A DNA stretch of 64,000 nucleotides, taken from NCBI RefSeq assembly GCF_017168335.1, contig NZ_JABFAU010000014.1:1-64000 (forward strand). The letters are read 5' to 3'. Below the pieces are notes generated by a model that saw only the letters and a program-made list of their open reading frames with translations, ran no database searches and was not told the DNA's origin. The stretch is from Rhodococcus sp. KRD162 (GTDB lineage Bacteria; Actinomycetota; Actinomycetes; Mycobacteriales; Mycobacteriaceae). Of the stretch, positions 18,147 through 32,500 are shown piece after piece. A program made the position numbers and the translations under genes. Numbering within the stretch: the first letter of the stretch is position 1; each line of letters opens with the position of its first letter.

Positions 18147-20198
18147 ATGAAGCCACTACCCTTGTTCGCCGTCCACGACGGAAGCTCCAAGCGATCAGCA
18201 CTGACGTGCAAGTACAAGTGCGGTGATGCGTGCTTCCACGAAATCCCCAATACCTCGACGGGCGAGTACTTCGGCGACATCGTCAAGACCGCGATGTCGC
18301 GGCGAGGAGTCATCAAGGGCGGGGCCATGGCAGTGCTCGCCGTTGGCGCCGGTAGCGCTTTGGCGGCGTGCTCCACCGACGAACCCGCCAGCACCGGAGC
18401 TTCCGGCACCTCGGGCACGGACGCTCCGACCGTCGACGGAGTGGATTTCGTTGCGGTGGAACCGAACACCGAAGACGCCGTGGTGATCCCCGAGGGCTAC
18501 GAGCAGGCAATCGTCATCCGCTGGGGCGACGCGGTAGTCGACGGAGCCCCGGAGTTCGACTTCGACAATCAAACCGCTGCCGCGCAGGCGAAGCAGTTCG
18601 GCTTCAACAACGACTTCGCCGGCCTGTTGGCGATCGACGGCACACCCAACGCGCACCTGCTGGTGGTCAACCACGAATACACCACCGAACCGGCCATGTT
18701 CAAGGGCTACGACGCCGAGAACCCCACCCGCGAGCAGTTCGACGTTGCCCTTGCTGCACATGGCCTTTCGGTGGTACAGGTCCAGGGCGAGTCGGGTACG
18801 GGCAAGTTGACCCCGGCGATGGGTGAGTACAACCGCCGCATCACCGGCACCACCGAGTTCGTCGTCACCGGCCCGGCCGCGGGAAGCGACCTGCTCAAGA
18901 CGAGCGTCGACCCCACCGGAACCAAGGTGTTCGGCACGTTCAACAACTGCTCGGGCGGCCTGACGCCGTGGGGCACCGTGCTCTCCGGCGAGGAGAACTT
19001 CAACCAGTACTTCGGTAACGCAGAATCCATCACCGATCCCACTGCGGCCGAGCGGCTTTCGCGCTACGGCGTCAAGGGTGCCGCGAGCGAACGCCTGTGG
19101 GAACGCTTCGACAAGCGCTTCGACCTGGCGCAGGAGCCCAACGAGGTCAACCGCTTCGGTTATGTCGTCGAGGTGAACCCGTGGGACGCGCAGTCGACCC
19201 CCATCAAGCACACCGCGCTCGGACGATTCAAGCACGAGGCGGCGACGATCTACGTCACCGACGACGGCACCGTGGTTGCGTACAGCGGCGACGACGAGCG
19301 CTTCGACTACCTGTACAAGTTCGTCTCGAGCCGAAAGATGATGCCCGGGACCGGCCAGGCCGCGATGCGCCACAACCTGACGTTGCTGGACGCAGGAACG
19401 TTGTACGTTGCCACCCTCACCGGTGATTCCCCCGACGAGATCGACGGCTCGGGCACCCTGCCCTCCAATGGTGAGTTCCGCGGCACCGGCACGTGGATCC
19501 CGCTGCTCGAGACGGGTGAGGACGGCCGGGGAAGGTCGCTGGTGGACGGCATGTCCGCCGAGGAAGTCGCGGTGTTCACCCGCCAGGCAGGCGACAAGGT
19601 GGGCGCTACCAAGATGGACCGCCCGGAGGACTTCGAGCCCAACCCGGTCACCGGCAAGGTCTACGTTGCGCTGACCAACAACTCCAATCGCGGCACCGAG
19701 GGCAAACCGGCAGCCGACGAGGCCAATCCCCGCAACACCAACAAGAATGGGCAGGTGCTCGAGCTCGACGACGACCACGCGGGCACGTCGTTCACCTGGA
19801 ACCTGCTGTTGGTCTGTGGTGATCCGAACGAAGCCGACACGTACTTCGGCGGCTTCGACAAGACACAGGTCAGTCCGATCTCGTGCCCGGACAATCTCGC
19901 GTTCGACTCCAAGGGCAACCTGTGGATCTCCACCGACGGAAATGCCCTCGATTCCAACGACGGCTTGTTCGCCGTGGTACTCGACGGCGCGCGCCGTGGA
20001 GAGACCCGGCAGTTCCTGACGGTTCCCGCCGGTGCCGAGACCTGCGGCCCGATCATCAGCGACGATCGCGTCACGGTGTGTGTACAGCACCCGGGTGAGA
20101 GCGACGATGCGACGGCCGATGCACCGGTTTCACATTGGCCCGACGGTGGCGACACCCAGCCGCGCCCCTCCGTGGTTGCGGTCTGGAAGTCCGCATAG
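18147..20198 (+). CDS. phoX: PhoX-family phosphatase, Tat-exported
   Basis: The 683-residue protein begins with the conserved cysteine-containing PhoX leader region (SALTCKYKCGDACFHEIPN), then a twin-arginine segment SRRGVIKG at residues 51-58, a hydrophobic stretch and LAAC (Cys75), which could be a Tat lipoprotein site. The body has the DUF839 features ENFNQYFGN, HEAATIYVTDDGTVVAYSGDD and DNLAFDSKGNLWISTDGNA. Characterised PhoX enzymes are calcium/iron-dependent alkaline phosphatases that release phosphate from organic esters outside the cell. An earlier GTG at 18129 would add six residues; neither start has a strong Shine-Dalgarno. It is monocistronic and ends in a strong hairpin. No Pho box was identified. 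Confidence 0.9.
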   Translation: MKPLPLFAVHDGSSKRSALTCKYKCGDACFHEIPNTSTGEYFGDIVKTAMSRRGVIKGGAMAVLAVGAGSALAACSTDEPASTGASGTSGTDAPTVDGVDFVAVEPNTEDAVVIPEGYEQAIVIRWGDAVVDGAPEFDFDNQTAAAQAKQFGFNNDFAGLLAIDGTPNAHLLVVNHEYTTEPAMFKGYDAENPTREQFDVALAAHGLSVVQVQGESGTGKLTPAMGEYNRRITGTTEFVVTGPAAGSDLLKTSVDPTGTKVFGTFNNCSGGLTPWGTVLSGEENFNQYFGNAESITDPTAAERLSRYGVKGAASERLWERFDKRFDLAQEPNEVNRFGYVVEVNPWDAQSTPIKHTALGRFKHEAATIYVTDDGTVVAYSGDDERFDYLYKFVSSRKMMPGTGQAAMRHNLTLLDAGTLYVATLTGDSPDEIDGSGTLPSNGEFRGTGTWIPLLETGEDGRGRSLVDGMSAEEVAVFTRQAGDKVGATKMDRPEDFEPNPVTGKVYVALTNNSNRGTEGKPAADEANPRNTNKNGQVLELDDDHAGTSFTWNLLLVCGDPNEADTYFGGFDKTQVSPISCPDNLAFDSKGNLWISTDGNALDSNDGLFAVVLDGARRGETRQFLTVPAGAETCGPIISDDRVTVCVQHPGESDDATADAPVSHWPDGGDTQPRPSVVAVWKSA

Positions 20199-20237
20199 AG
20201 CGGAAATCTGCGTAGCCGTTGCTCTTTCGCTCAACCG

Positions 20238-20275
20238 AGGCGCTCATAGTCGATGCAGGTCGACTGTGAGCGCCT
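20238..20275 (+). terminator. Hairpin terminator downstream of phoX
   Basis: A 16-bp stem (left arm 20238-20253, right arm 20260-20275; one G-T wobble) encloses the six-base loop TGCAGG. It follows the phoX stop by 40 nt and precedes the NRPS gene, so it should separate the two transcripts. The U-run after it is weak, as is common in actinobacteria. Confidence 0.75.
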
Positions 20276-20525
20276 TTCGGCGTTGTCAGATGTCATGACA
20301 TGATCGGCGCCGATTCTGGGTATTCACAGGGCCCTCTGCGAATACCGCACGGCCGGTTGACCCGTCGATGAGGGATGTGCAAACCTACCTCGATACGCCG
20401 GTATCCGGAACTCCATGGCGGGCATTGCCCCGAGATGGAGGACGTGTCGGGGCAACGTCGAATTCCATTCACCGCAGCACGATGTACCGTTACTCGCTCC
20501 CTCGAGTGCACGAAGAGGCCAGTCA
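20276..20525 (+). other. Intergenic leader upstream of the NRPS
   Basis: These 250 bases follow the terminator and hold no gene. They must contain the NRPS promoter, but no convincing -35/-10 pair was recognised. A partly AT-rich stretch around 20276-20330 is the most likely place. An iron box (IdeR/DmdR type, TTAGGTTAGSCTAACCTAA-like) was looked for and not seen. Confidence 0.5.
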
Positions 20526-23500
20526 TTGGAATCCGTTGATTCACTGATGATTCGGGAAGAGACGCTAGATCGGACGTCCATCGCGGACACCGAGCCTTTT
20601 CCCCTCACACCGGCCCAACGCGGACTCTGGTTTGCTCAACATTTGTTGAGTTCCGTGCCGATCACGATCGCGAATTACCTCGATATTCGCGGTGCCGTGG
20701 ATTTCGATCTGATGCGGTACGCCGGCCGCCGCACCGCGCGCGAGTTCGGAGCGGGTTCACTGAGACTGCTCGAGATCGACGGAGAACCGCACCAGTACAT
20801 CGACGTCGAGCAGGGCGACGACACCCTCGTGCTCGATTTCCGTCGAGAGGCCGATCCCGAGGCAGCCGCGCACGCATGGATGCGCGAGGCCTACAGCACC
20901 GCCATCGATCTGACCCACGGACGCCTGATCAAGGGCGCGGTGCTTCGCATCGACGACGACCGGACGTTCTGGTACTCCCACGTCCACCACATCGTGCTCG
21001 ACGGTTACGGCGCCGTGCAGTTCATGCGACGCGTCGCGTCGATCTACACCGAGGTCAGCGCGGGCCGCGAGCCCACCCCGTCCCGAGCCGGCTCGCTCGC
21101 GGAGGTCTACGCCGCAGAGGCACACTATCGGCAGTCCCCACGATTGGCGAAGGACCGCCAGTACTGGCAGGACAAGACGACCGACCTACCGCCGCCGCCG
21201 TCCATCACCGGCGTTGTCGCGCCCCCAGCGGCTCGGGCCCACCTGTGCGGTGGGTACCTACCGGAGAACATCGAACGCGCCGTGGACGAAGCGACGCGCC
21301 GGCTCGGCTCGGCCTTCGCTCCGCTCGCGATCGCTGCCGTGGCCACCTTTCTGGCACGGATGACCGGAACCACCGACCTGGTGCTGAGTCTGCCGGTGGC
21401 CGGCCGCACGACAGCGGTGCTGCGCCGATCCGGCGGCATGGTCTCCAATGTGCTCCCCATCCGGGTGCGCATCACCCCGCAGTGCACGCTCGAGACGCTG
21501 GTGAACGACGTCCAGTTGGAGCTGACCGGTGCCCTTCGGCACCAGCGTTATCGAGCCGAGGACATTCGCCGCGACGCCGGGCGCGGCGGCGATACCCGCG
21601 GATTCTTCGGCCCGGCGATCAACATCATGGCCTACGAAACCGAGGTTCCGTTCGGTCAGCTGACGGGGGAGTTCAACGTGCTCTCCACCGGGCCGGTGGA
21701 GGATCTGTCGATCAACATCTACCCGGCGGCGGACGGGTCCCGCTCCCGCTTGGAGTTCGAAGGCAATCCCAATATCTACGGCAGCGAGCAGTTCGCCGTT
21801 CTGCACCGACGGTTTCTGACGTTGTTCGAGCGCTTTCTCACCACCGCATCCGACGCACCGATTCTGGGTCTCGACGTACTCGACGCCATCGAGCGGTCGA
21901 CGCTCGTACCGCTGTCCGGCCCCGATGCTGTTGTTCCCGAGCTCTTTCCGAATCTGCTTCGCCGCGGCGTGGACACGGCACCAGATAACGTAGCGGTCGA
22001 ATTCGGTGAGGAATCGCTGACCTACCGCGAGCTCGACGACCGCGCCAACGCCCTCGCGCGGGCACTGATCGCGCGGGGAGCCGGGCCGGGACGCGTGGTG
22101 GCCGTGGCGCTACCCCGTGGAGCGGCATCCATCCTGGCGCTGTGGGCCGTCGCCGCATCCGGTGCCACCTTCTTGCCGATCGATCCGGCATATCCGTCCG
22201 AGCGCATCACGCACATGCTCCTCGACTCCGCCGTGACGATCGGAATCAGCGAACACGAATTTTCGCACCGGCTTCCGCAACGAGTGCACTGGCTCGAACT
22301 CGACGACGCAGATCTCCGCGAGGAATGTGCCGCCCGATCCAGCGCACCCGTCACCGATGCCGATCGACGCCTCGACCTCACCGAACAACACGCCGCGTAC
22401 ATGATCTACACCTCCGGCTCCACCGGTACTCCCAAGGGCGTACTGGTCACCCATGCCGGACTCGCGACGTTCGCCGCCGACGCGAGAGCCGAACTGCACG
22501 TTCGCAGCTCGTCCCGAGTGCTGCGGTTCTCGTCCGCGAGTTTCGACGCATCACTGTTCGAGATGATCCAGGCGTTCAGCGCGGGAGCGACGATGGTTCT
22601 CGCCCCGCCCGCCGTCATCGGCGGCACCGAGCTCACCCGTTTCCTGCGGGAGCGGAGCGTCACCCACATCATCTGCGCACCCGCGCTGCTGACCACCGTC
22701 GATGCAACCGAGCTCGCGCAGCTCGAGGCCGTCGTCGTGGGCGGGGACGTCATGCCGCCCGATCTGGTCACCCGCTTCGGCTCGAAAGCACTGCTGTTCA
22801 ACAGTTACGGGCCAACCGAGACGACCATCGTGGTGACCGTGACGGCGCCGCAGACCGATCCGCGGGCCATCACGATCGGCCGGCCGGTGCAGGGCTCCCG
22901 CGTTCTGGTGCTCGATCGGCTGCTGCGACCGGTTCCGCCCGGCTCGGCAGGCGAGCTCTACCTGGGCGGACCTGGCCTGGCCCGCGGTTATCACCGGCGG
23001 CACGGTTTGACCGCGGCTCGCTTCGTCGCCGACCCGTTCGGCCACGGGAACCGGCTCTATCGCACCGGAGACATCGTGCGGTGGACGGGCCCGCTCCACT
23101 CCGCCGAGCTCGAGTTTCTCGGCCGCAGCGACTTTCAGGTGCAAGTCCACGGCCAGCGCATCGAACTCGGCGAGATCGACGCCGTCCTGTCGCGACACGA
23201 GTCCGTCGACTTCGCGGTATCGGTGGTCCATCACCGCGGCGATGCCGCGATCCTGGTCTCGTACGTCAAACCGGCGCATACCGTCGATCACAATGCGTTG
23301 CGCACCTTCGCTTCCGGCTTCCTTCCCACCCATATGGTGCCGGGAATGTTCGTCGAACTCGACGCCATCCCACTGACTCCCACCGGCAAAGTCGATCGAT
23401 CCGCACTGCCGGAGCCGTCGTTCGAGTCCGACACCACCGCCTACCGGGCCCCGGTCACGCCGGTCGAGAAGACCCTCGCCGACGCGATGGCCGCGGTCCT

Positions 23501-26500
23501 GCAACGTGACTCGGTGGGCGTCGACGACTCGTTCTTCGCGCTCGGCGGCGACAGCATCGTCGCCATCGCGCTGGTCGCTCGTGCGAAATCGCTCGGCGTC
23601 GTGATCACCGCTCGCGACGTGTTCGAGCGTCGCACCGTGGCGGGGCTGGCGGAAGTGGCGACGGACACCGCGCACCAGAAGACCCTCGACGAGTTGCCGG
23701 GTGGCGGCGTCGGCGATATGCCGTTGACCCCCATCATGCGTCAGACCGTGCAATCGCAGATCCTGGCCGACGGCATCGATGCGTTTCACCAGACCATGGT
23801 GCTGACTGCACCCGTCGATCTCGAACTCGACGGGCTGCGGCGGACGGTGGCAGCACTACTGGACCATCATGACGCGTTGCGCTCGGTCCTGACCGAGGAC
23901 GGCCTGAATATTCGGCCCATCGGAAGCGTGGATCTCGACGAGGTCGTCACCCGAGTGTCGACGGCCAGCAAGCCCGGAAGCCGCGAATTCGCCTCTGTGC
24001 TCTCCGAATCCGCTCGAGTTTTCGCGAGGCGGCTACGGCCACGTGCGGGCGTCATGCTGCAGGTGGTCTGGGTGGCCCCCGACACCGGCCGTCCCGAGAT
24101 CATCGACACCCACGGCATCGGGCGCATCATCGTCATCGCACACCATCTGGTGATCGACGGGGTCTCGTGGCGGATTCTGGTTCCCGACCTGGCTGCGGCA
24201 TGGCATCAGGTGCAGGCGAAGTCCGCGGTGGTCCTGCAGCCGGTGGCGACCTCGATGCGCCGCTGGGCCCATGGACTGGTCGAGGTATCCGCTGCGGCCG
24301 AATCGGAATTGGTCGGTTGGACAGCACTTCTGGACGGTCCCCACGATCTTGTCGGTTCTCGCCCGCTCGATCCGAGCATCGACGTCGGTGCGACCCGTGA
24401 TCAGGTGGAGGTCGAGCTCACCGCCGAGATCACCGAGGCGTTGATCGGTCCGTTGACACGCGCCTACCGAGGCACCGTCAACGACGTTCTGCTCACCGCT
24501 CTGGCGCTCGCGATCTGGACCGAACGACCGTCCTCGTTCCTCGTATCGATCGAAAGTCACGGCCGCGACGAGGATCTCGTGCCCGGAGCCGATCTGTCGC
24601 GGACGGTCGGCTGGTTCACCTCGACGCATCCGGTACGGCTGTCACTCGACGGAATCGATGCCGACCGCATCCTCGCAGGCGAGGCGACGGTGAGCGAGGC
24701 GATCAAGCGGATCAAGGAACAGCTGCGCGCGATACCGGGCGCGGGCTCCGGCTTCGGTCTGCTGCGATACCTGAACGACAGCACCGCCGCCGTACTCGCC
24801 GAGTGCAACAGTCCTCAGATCAGCGTCAACTATCTGGGTCGGATCGACACCGACATTCCCGATGCCCTGCGCGGACGCGGCTGGATACCGGACGCATCGA
24901 CGCAGATCGGGCAGGGCAGTGGCGATCGACTGCCGGTTCCGGTGGCACTGGACATCAACGCGGTCGTCACCAACGGACAGCTGCGTGCGACGTTCGCATT
25001 CCCGCGGGGCGTGCTCGATCACGACGCCGTCGGCGACATTGCCGAACGGTGGACCACCGCACTGACTCTTCTGGCCGAGCACGCAGGTGCCGCGGACGCG
25101 GGTGGACTGACACCGAGCGACGTTCCGTTGGTCCGCATCGATCAGGACCAGATCGGTCGGTGGGAGCGGTCCTTCGGCGAACTCGAGGACATCTGGCCGC
25201 TGTCTCCGCTGCAGCAGGGGTTGATGTTCCACTCCGAACTCGTGCGTGGGCACGTCGATGTCTACACCGCCCAGCTGGTGTTCGATCTCGGCGGCGATAT
25301 CGATACCGCCCGCTTGCACCGAGCGGCGCGCCGACTCCTCTCCCGGCACGACAGCCTGCGCACGGCGTTCGTTCGAGACAACCAGGGTGCTCCGGCGCAA
25401 CTGGTGCTCACCGATCCCGAACTACCCTGGCGCACCGTCGATGCCGATGCGGATGACGTCCCGGCCATCGCCCACGCCGAACGGACCGCGGCATTCGATC
25501 TGGCGGCGCCGCCCCTGCTGCGATTCGTACTGGTCAACACCGAGGACGGGGCATCGCTGGTGGTCACCAACCACCACATCCTGTTCGACGGGTGGTCGAT
25601 GCCGATCTTCGTCAAAGAACTGCTGGTGCTCTACGCCGCCGATCAACCCATCCCGGTACCGGCGCGGACGTACCGGGACTACCTCGAGTGGCTCGGCTCA
25701 CGCGATCACGAAGGCGCACTGGACAAATGGGCGCAGGCCTTGGAGGGCCTCGACGAAGCAACCCTGCTCGCACCCGGCCACGGCGCAGAGCACGATCTGC
25801 CGGTCGAGCTGCCGGTGCCTTTCGACGACGACGCCGTCGCGGCACTGAAGGACGCCGCACGGAACCTCTCGGTCACCGTCAACACCATCGTCGAGACGGC
25901 GTGGTCGCTGGTGCTCGCCGCCGAACTCGGCAGGCACGACGTCGTGTTCGGCGCGACGGTATCGGGCCGACCGGCCGACCTGACCGGCGTCGAGGACACC
26001 CTCGGTCTGTTCATCAACACCGTTCCGGTGCGAGTGCGGATCCACCGGGACGACACCGTCGCCTCGATCCTGACCCGTGTGCAGGCCCACAGCGTGGATC
26101 TGCTGGACGCCCATCACGTAGGTCTGCCCGAGGTTCGCTCCCGAGTGGGCAGCGGGGCCGGATTCGACACGCTGACGGTGTTCGAGTCCTATCCGGTAGA
26201 CCACTCCGCACTCGACCGCGATACCGACATAGCCGGGATGCGCGTGCGCGATCTTCGCATCGCCGATGCCACCCACTACCCACTGACGCTGATCACCGTC
26301 CTCGAACCGGGGATGAGCCTGACCGTGAAGTACGCGGCCGCCGCGATCGATTCGCATCGAGCGGCTGCGATCACCGAACGTGTCGCCGCGGCGCTGAACG
26401 CACTGATCGGTGATCCGCAAACGCCGGTGGCGCGCCTCGACCTGCTGTCCGAGGATGAGCATTCGCGTCGGGCAGCCTGGAATCGCACCGAACACCCGGT

Positions 26501-29500
26501 GGCCGAGCACACTCTCGTGGACCTGCTCGCGGCAGCAGCAGTCGAGCATGCCGCGGCCACCGCGGTGGTCTTCGAGGACAAGAGTCTGACGTACGAGAAC
26601 TTCTGGGCCAGAGTGCGATGCCTGGCGCGGTACCTGCGCCACACCGGAGTCGGGCCCGAGAACGTGGTGGGTGTGGCGATGGATCGCTCACTCGATCAAC
26701 TCGTCGCAGTGCATGCGGTGGTGGCCGCGGGCGGTGTCTACCTCCCGATCGACGCCTCGATGCCACGTGCGCGCATCGCTCACCTGGTTCGTACCGCATC
26801 GCCGTCGCTGATTCTCGGCACGCTGGCGGACGCTCCGGTGCAGGTGGTCGATCCCGCGGAGCTGGACCTGAGGAAGTTCAGCACCGCGCCTCTCGCGCCG
26901 CCGCCAGGGCTACGGCCGGACCACGGTGCGTACCTGCTGTTCACCTCCGGCTCCACCGGACAGCCCAAGGGCGTCACCGTCTCCCACCGTGCGATCGTCA
27001 ACCGGCTGCTGTGGATGCAACACCAGTATCCACTCTGCACCCGAGACGTCGTGCTGTACAAAACTCCGGCCACGTTCGACGTCTCGGTGTGGGAATTGTT
27101 CTGGCCGCTGATGACCGGGGCCCGCACAGTCGTCGCCGAGCCGGTCGGCCATCGCGACCCGATGTACCTGTCGTCCCTGGTACGCGAACACCGCATCACG
27201 ACAGCGCATTTCGTGCCGTCGATGCTGGAGCTGTTCCTCACCTACGGCGCACCCGAGTTCTGCACCTCACTGCAGCAGGTCTTCGTCAGCGGCGAGGCAC
27301 TGCCCCGAGCCGTCGCCGACCGGTTCCACGGCGTGATCGATGCCGAGTTGCACAATCTCTACGGACCGACCGAGGCAGCTGTCGACGTCACGTACCACCG
27401 CACCGGTGCCGGCGAACCGGGTCCGGTACCGATCGGCGTCCCGGTGTGGAACACCACTGTGCACGTACTCGATTCGCTGCTTCGCCCCGTCCCCGTCGGC
27501 GTCCCCGGCGAGCTCTACCTCGGCGGCGTGCAGCTGGCCCGCGGCTACGCCGCCCGCCCAGATCTCACGGCCGCCCGGTTCGTCGCCGCGGACGCGGGCA
27601 GCCGGCTGTACCGCACCGGAGACCTCGTCCGATGGTCCGAGGATGGATCTCTGCACTACCTGGGCCGCAACGATTTCCAGGTCAAACTCCGTGGCCAGCG
27701 CCTCGAACTCGGAGAAGTGGAAGCCGCGCTGCTCGCGGCCGATGGCGTGCAGTCAGCGGTGGCAGTGGTGCGCTCGGATCGCTTGATCGCCTACATCGTC
27801 GGCACCGCGAGCTCCGAATCGGTGACGGCACAGGCGGTGCGCACCCTGCCCGAGTACATGGTGCCGTCGAGCATCCTCGTGCTCGACGCGATGCCACTGG
27901 GTACCACCGGGAAGCTCGATCGCACCGCTCTCCCGGAACCGTTCGAGTCCGCCGAGGAGTTCGTCGAACCTACCGGGGACGCCGAACAGGCAGTTGCACA
28001 GATATTCTCCGATGTCCTCGGCGTCCAACGGGTGAGCGTGACCCGGTCGTGGTTCGGCCTCGGCGGCGACTCACTGACCGCCACCCAGGTGATCGCGCGG
28101 ATCAACGCAGAACTCGACTCCGACCTCGGCGTCCGAGACCTGTTCGAGGCCCCGACGGTCCGGGCACTGACAGATCGTCTCGGGCGCGGGGGAGGTAGTC
28201 GGATCGTCCTCGCCGGCCCTCGCCCCCCACGGATTCCGCTGTCCCCGGCTCAACATCGGATGTGGCTGCTCAACAGATTCGACCCCGCGTCGGGTGCGTA
28301 CAACATCGCGGGTGCCTTCCGCATCGCCGGAGCCCTCGACGTCGACGCGTTGCGGGCCGCAGTGGTCGATGTCGTCGAGCGTCACGAGATCCTGCGCACC
28401 GTGTATCCCGACGGTCCGGACGGCCCCGAGCAGGTCGTCACCACGCAGTACCCGGACGTGACCCTCGGCCACACCACCGAACCGATGCTCGACGGTGCCC
28501 TGTATTCCCTCGTAGCACAGGGTTTCGAGGTGACCGCGACCCCGCCGCTGCGCGTGGCAGTGCTCGAGATCTCCGCCGAGGACCACGTACTGGTCGTAGT
28601 GGCCCACCACATCGCCGCCGACGGGTGGTCGATGACCCCGTTGGCCCGCGATGTCATGATCGCCTACCAATCGCGTTCCGCGGGCCGCCCGCCGCAGTGG
28701 ACGCCGCTTCCGGTGCAGTACGCCGACTACACGCTGTGGACCCTCGATCGTCTCGGCGACGAGGACGATGCGGATTCGGTTGCTTCTCAACAGATCCGAT
28801 ACTGGAAGGCGATTCTCGGTGACACCCCCGAGCGGCTCGCGCTGCCGACCGATCGTCCCCATCCACCGGTGGCCTCCCATCGCGGTGACCGTCTGTCGAT
28901 CGATCTGGACGCCGGAACCGTCGCAGCGCTGACTGCTCTGGCCGAGCGCACCGGAACCACCCGTTTCATGATCGTGCACGCGGCCCTGGCGGTGACGCTC
29001 GCACGTGTCTCGGGCAGTGCCGACATCACCGTCGGCACACCGATAGCCGGACGCGGGCAACGCGCCCTCGACGACCTCGTCGGCATGTTCGTCGGCACGT
29101 TGGTGCTGCGTACTCCGATCGACCCGTCACAGACGTTCACCGAGGTGCTGGGCTCGGTGCGTGAGCGCGATCTCGACGCGTACGCCAACGCCGACATACC
29201 CTTCGAGCGGCTCGTCGAGATCCTCGCGCCACCGCGTTCGACGGCGTATCACCCGCTCTTCCAGGTGATGCTGTCGTTCGAGGATGCCAGGCCACCGTCG
29301 GTGGAGCTGGCGAACCTGTCGATCCGCCCCCTCGACACCTCACATGTGGCGGCAAAATTCGATCTGCACGTCACCGTCTACTCGTCACCGGACGGGGGAT
29401 CTATCGAGTTCGTCTATGCGACGGACATATTCGATGCCCAAACTGTCACCGATCTCGCGGAGCGGTATCGCACCGTGCTCGACTCTGCCGTGGCGGAGCC

Positions 29501-32500
29501 GAATCGGCCGGTCGGCGATATTGCGATTCTCACCGCGAGCGAGACACCACGACTGCACGGTGCACCCGAGCTCGGTCATCGCACCCTGCCCGATCTGCTG
29601 ATCGGTGCGGTGATGAGTGCAGGTGGCAGCGCTGTCGCCGTCGAGGCCGGTAGCGCTCGGTGGACCTACTCGGAGTTCGATGAGGCGGCAACCATGTTGG
29701 CGCGCAGCCTGATTCGACGGGGCATCGGACCGGAGCAGTACGTGGCGGTGGCACTGCGCCGAGGTATCACCTCGATGCTCGCGACCTGGGCAGTGGCCAA
29801 GACCGGGGCTGCGTTCGTTCCGATCGACCCGACCTATCCGGCCGACCGCATCGCGTACATGCTGGCGGATTCGGGGGTGACACTGGGCATCACGGACCAC
29901 CAGCATCTGGATTCGCTACCGACCGGACCGACCTGGATCTGCATCGACGACGCCTCCGCGTCCGACGGCGAATGCACTCCGGTGGGCGACCTCGAGCGCA
30001 CCGAGATGCTCCGGCCCGATCACCCCGCCTACATGATCTACACCTCCGGCACCACCGGGCAACCGAAGGGCGTCGTGGTCTCGCACCGCGGGTTGGTCAA
30101 TCTCGTTGCCGACCTGGTGGATCGCTTCGATCTCGACAACTCCTCCCGCACCTTGCATTTCGCATCGCCGAGCTTCGATGCCTCGGTGCTCGAGCTGCTC
30201 CTGGCCGTCGGCGCTGGATCGACGATGGTGATCGCCGACTCGGACGTTCTCGGCGGCACCGAGCTCGCGGCCGTTCTGCAGCGCATCACCCACGCCTTCG
30301 TCACCCCAGCCGCCCTGGCGACCGTCGACCCGACCGATATTGCCGAGTCGACCACGATCGTCGTCGGCGGGGAGGCCTGCCCACCGACCCTCGCCGATGC
30401 ATGGGCCGGGCACCTGCGACTGTTCAACGGCTACGGCCCCACCGAGACGACCATCTTCGCCACCATCGACGGCCCCCTCGAGCCCCACGCTCCCATCTCG
30501 ATCGGGGGTCCCGTCCGGGGTGCCGAGTCGGTGATTCTCGACGATCGACTCCACCCGGTGCCGACCGGAACGGTCGGAGAGCTCTATCTCACCGGAGATG
30601 GCGTCGCACGCGGGTATCACCGTCGATTCGGGCTGACCGCATCACGTTTCGTCGCCGACCACCGCGGCCGCAGGCTGTATCGCACCGGCGATCTCGTTCG
30701 CCGTACCGGGGAACGGTACGAGTACATCGGACGCCGTGACGCACAGGTCAAGGTGCGCGGATTCCGGATCGAGCTCGGCGAGATCGACGCGGTAGTCGCC
30801 GGTTGCGATGGTGTCGCCCAGGCAGTGACGGCGGTCCACGACAATCGAGTGGTCGGTTATGTGGTCCCCGTCGCAGGCCGAGTACTCGACCCCGAACTGA
30901 TTCGACACCATGCTCGAGGCTTCCTGCCCACCCACATGGTGCCGCAGACGGTCATGATCCTCGACGCTTTACCACGGAACGGAAACGGCAAGCTCGACAG
31001 AGCGGCACTGCCTACCCCGACGCTGTCCACACCGGAATTCGCCGAACCCGCAACGGACACCGAACGTCTCGTCGCCGAGGCCTTCGCTGTGGCGCTCGAT
31101 ACCGCTGCTGTCGGTGCAGGGGACGACTTCTTCGCGCTCGGCGGCACGTCACTGTCGGCGACCCGGGTGATCGCCCACATCAACGACGCCGCAGGCACTG
31201 CGCTTCCGGTGCGGTCGGTGTTCGAATCGTCGACGGTACGGTCGCTGGCCGTGGTGGTCGACGCCGCAGAACGTTCCGCCCTGCCGCGGTTGGTGGCCGG
31301 CCCGCGCCCGTCGGTGATACCGCTGTCGTTCGCACAGATGCGGATGTGGTTGCTCAACCGTGTCGACCCGGCATCGGCGGCGTACAACATCGCGTTCGCG
31401 GTCCAGCTGAACGGTTCCGTCGACGGCGAGGCGCTACAACTCGCAGTCGATGATGTACTCGCACGCCACGAATCGTTGCGGACCTACTTCCCGGTGGTCG
31501 ACGACGACCCGGTACAGGTGATCGTCGACGACGTCCCACTCGACCTGCACCCCGTCGACGTCGACGACAGCGAGGTGCTGGCACGGGTGGCGGCCGTGAT
31601 CGGGCGAGGGTTCGACGTCACGGCCGCGGTCCCGGTGCGCGGGGCGCTGCTACGGACGAATCCGAGCGCACATGTGCTCGTCCTCGTCGTGCACCACATC
31701 AGTGCCGACGGGCTCTCGATGATGCCGCTCGCGCGGGACGTGGCGATTGCCTACGGGGCTCGGCTGCACGGAACCACACCGCAGTGGTCGCCGTTGCCGG
31801 TGCAGTACGCCGACTTCGCCGTATGGCAGCGCACTGTTCTCGGCAGCGACGAGGATTCGGCATCGGTTCTGTCGCAGCAGCTTCGGTACTGGAGGCGAAC
31901 GCTGGCCGATCTGCCTGCCGTTCTCGAACTACCTACCGATCGGCCACGGCCGGCGGTGGCCTCCAAACGTGGCCGGGCAGTGCAGTTCTCACTGTCGCAG
32001 CAGACCACGACAGAGGTGCGCTCGCTGGCACGGCGTACCGGCTCCTCGGTGTTCATGGTGCTGCATGCGGCCTACAGCGCACTGCTGGCGCGGCTGACCG
32101 GGAGTTCGGACATCCCGGTCGGCACTCCGGTATCGGGCCGGGGATCGGGTGCGCTGGACGAGGTCGTGGGAATGTTCGTCAACACCCTCGTCCTGCGACT
32201 GAGCGTCGATCCTTCTCGGTCGTTCACCGATCTGGTGGCGCAGGCCCGCACCGTCGATCTCGCGGCGATGGAACACTCGGACGTTCCGTTCGAGCAGGTG
32301 GTGGAGGCACTGGCACCGGCGCGATCGACCGCTCACTCGCCGCTGTTCCAAGCGCTGATCGCGCTCGAGACCGAACGGCCGAAGGATCTGACGTTGCCCG
32401 GGCTCGACATCACGCCGTTCCCGTACGAATCCGAGGTCACCCGCTTCGATGTGGCGCTGACCTTCACGGACTCGGACAGTCTCGACGGATCGCTGCGTTA

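Noticed and set aside
20276..20525. Iron-regulator (IdeR-type) box before the NRPS
   Set aside because: No sequence close to the consensus was found, so iron control cannot be claimed.
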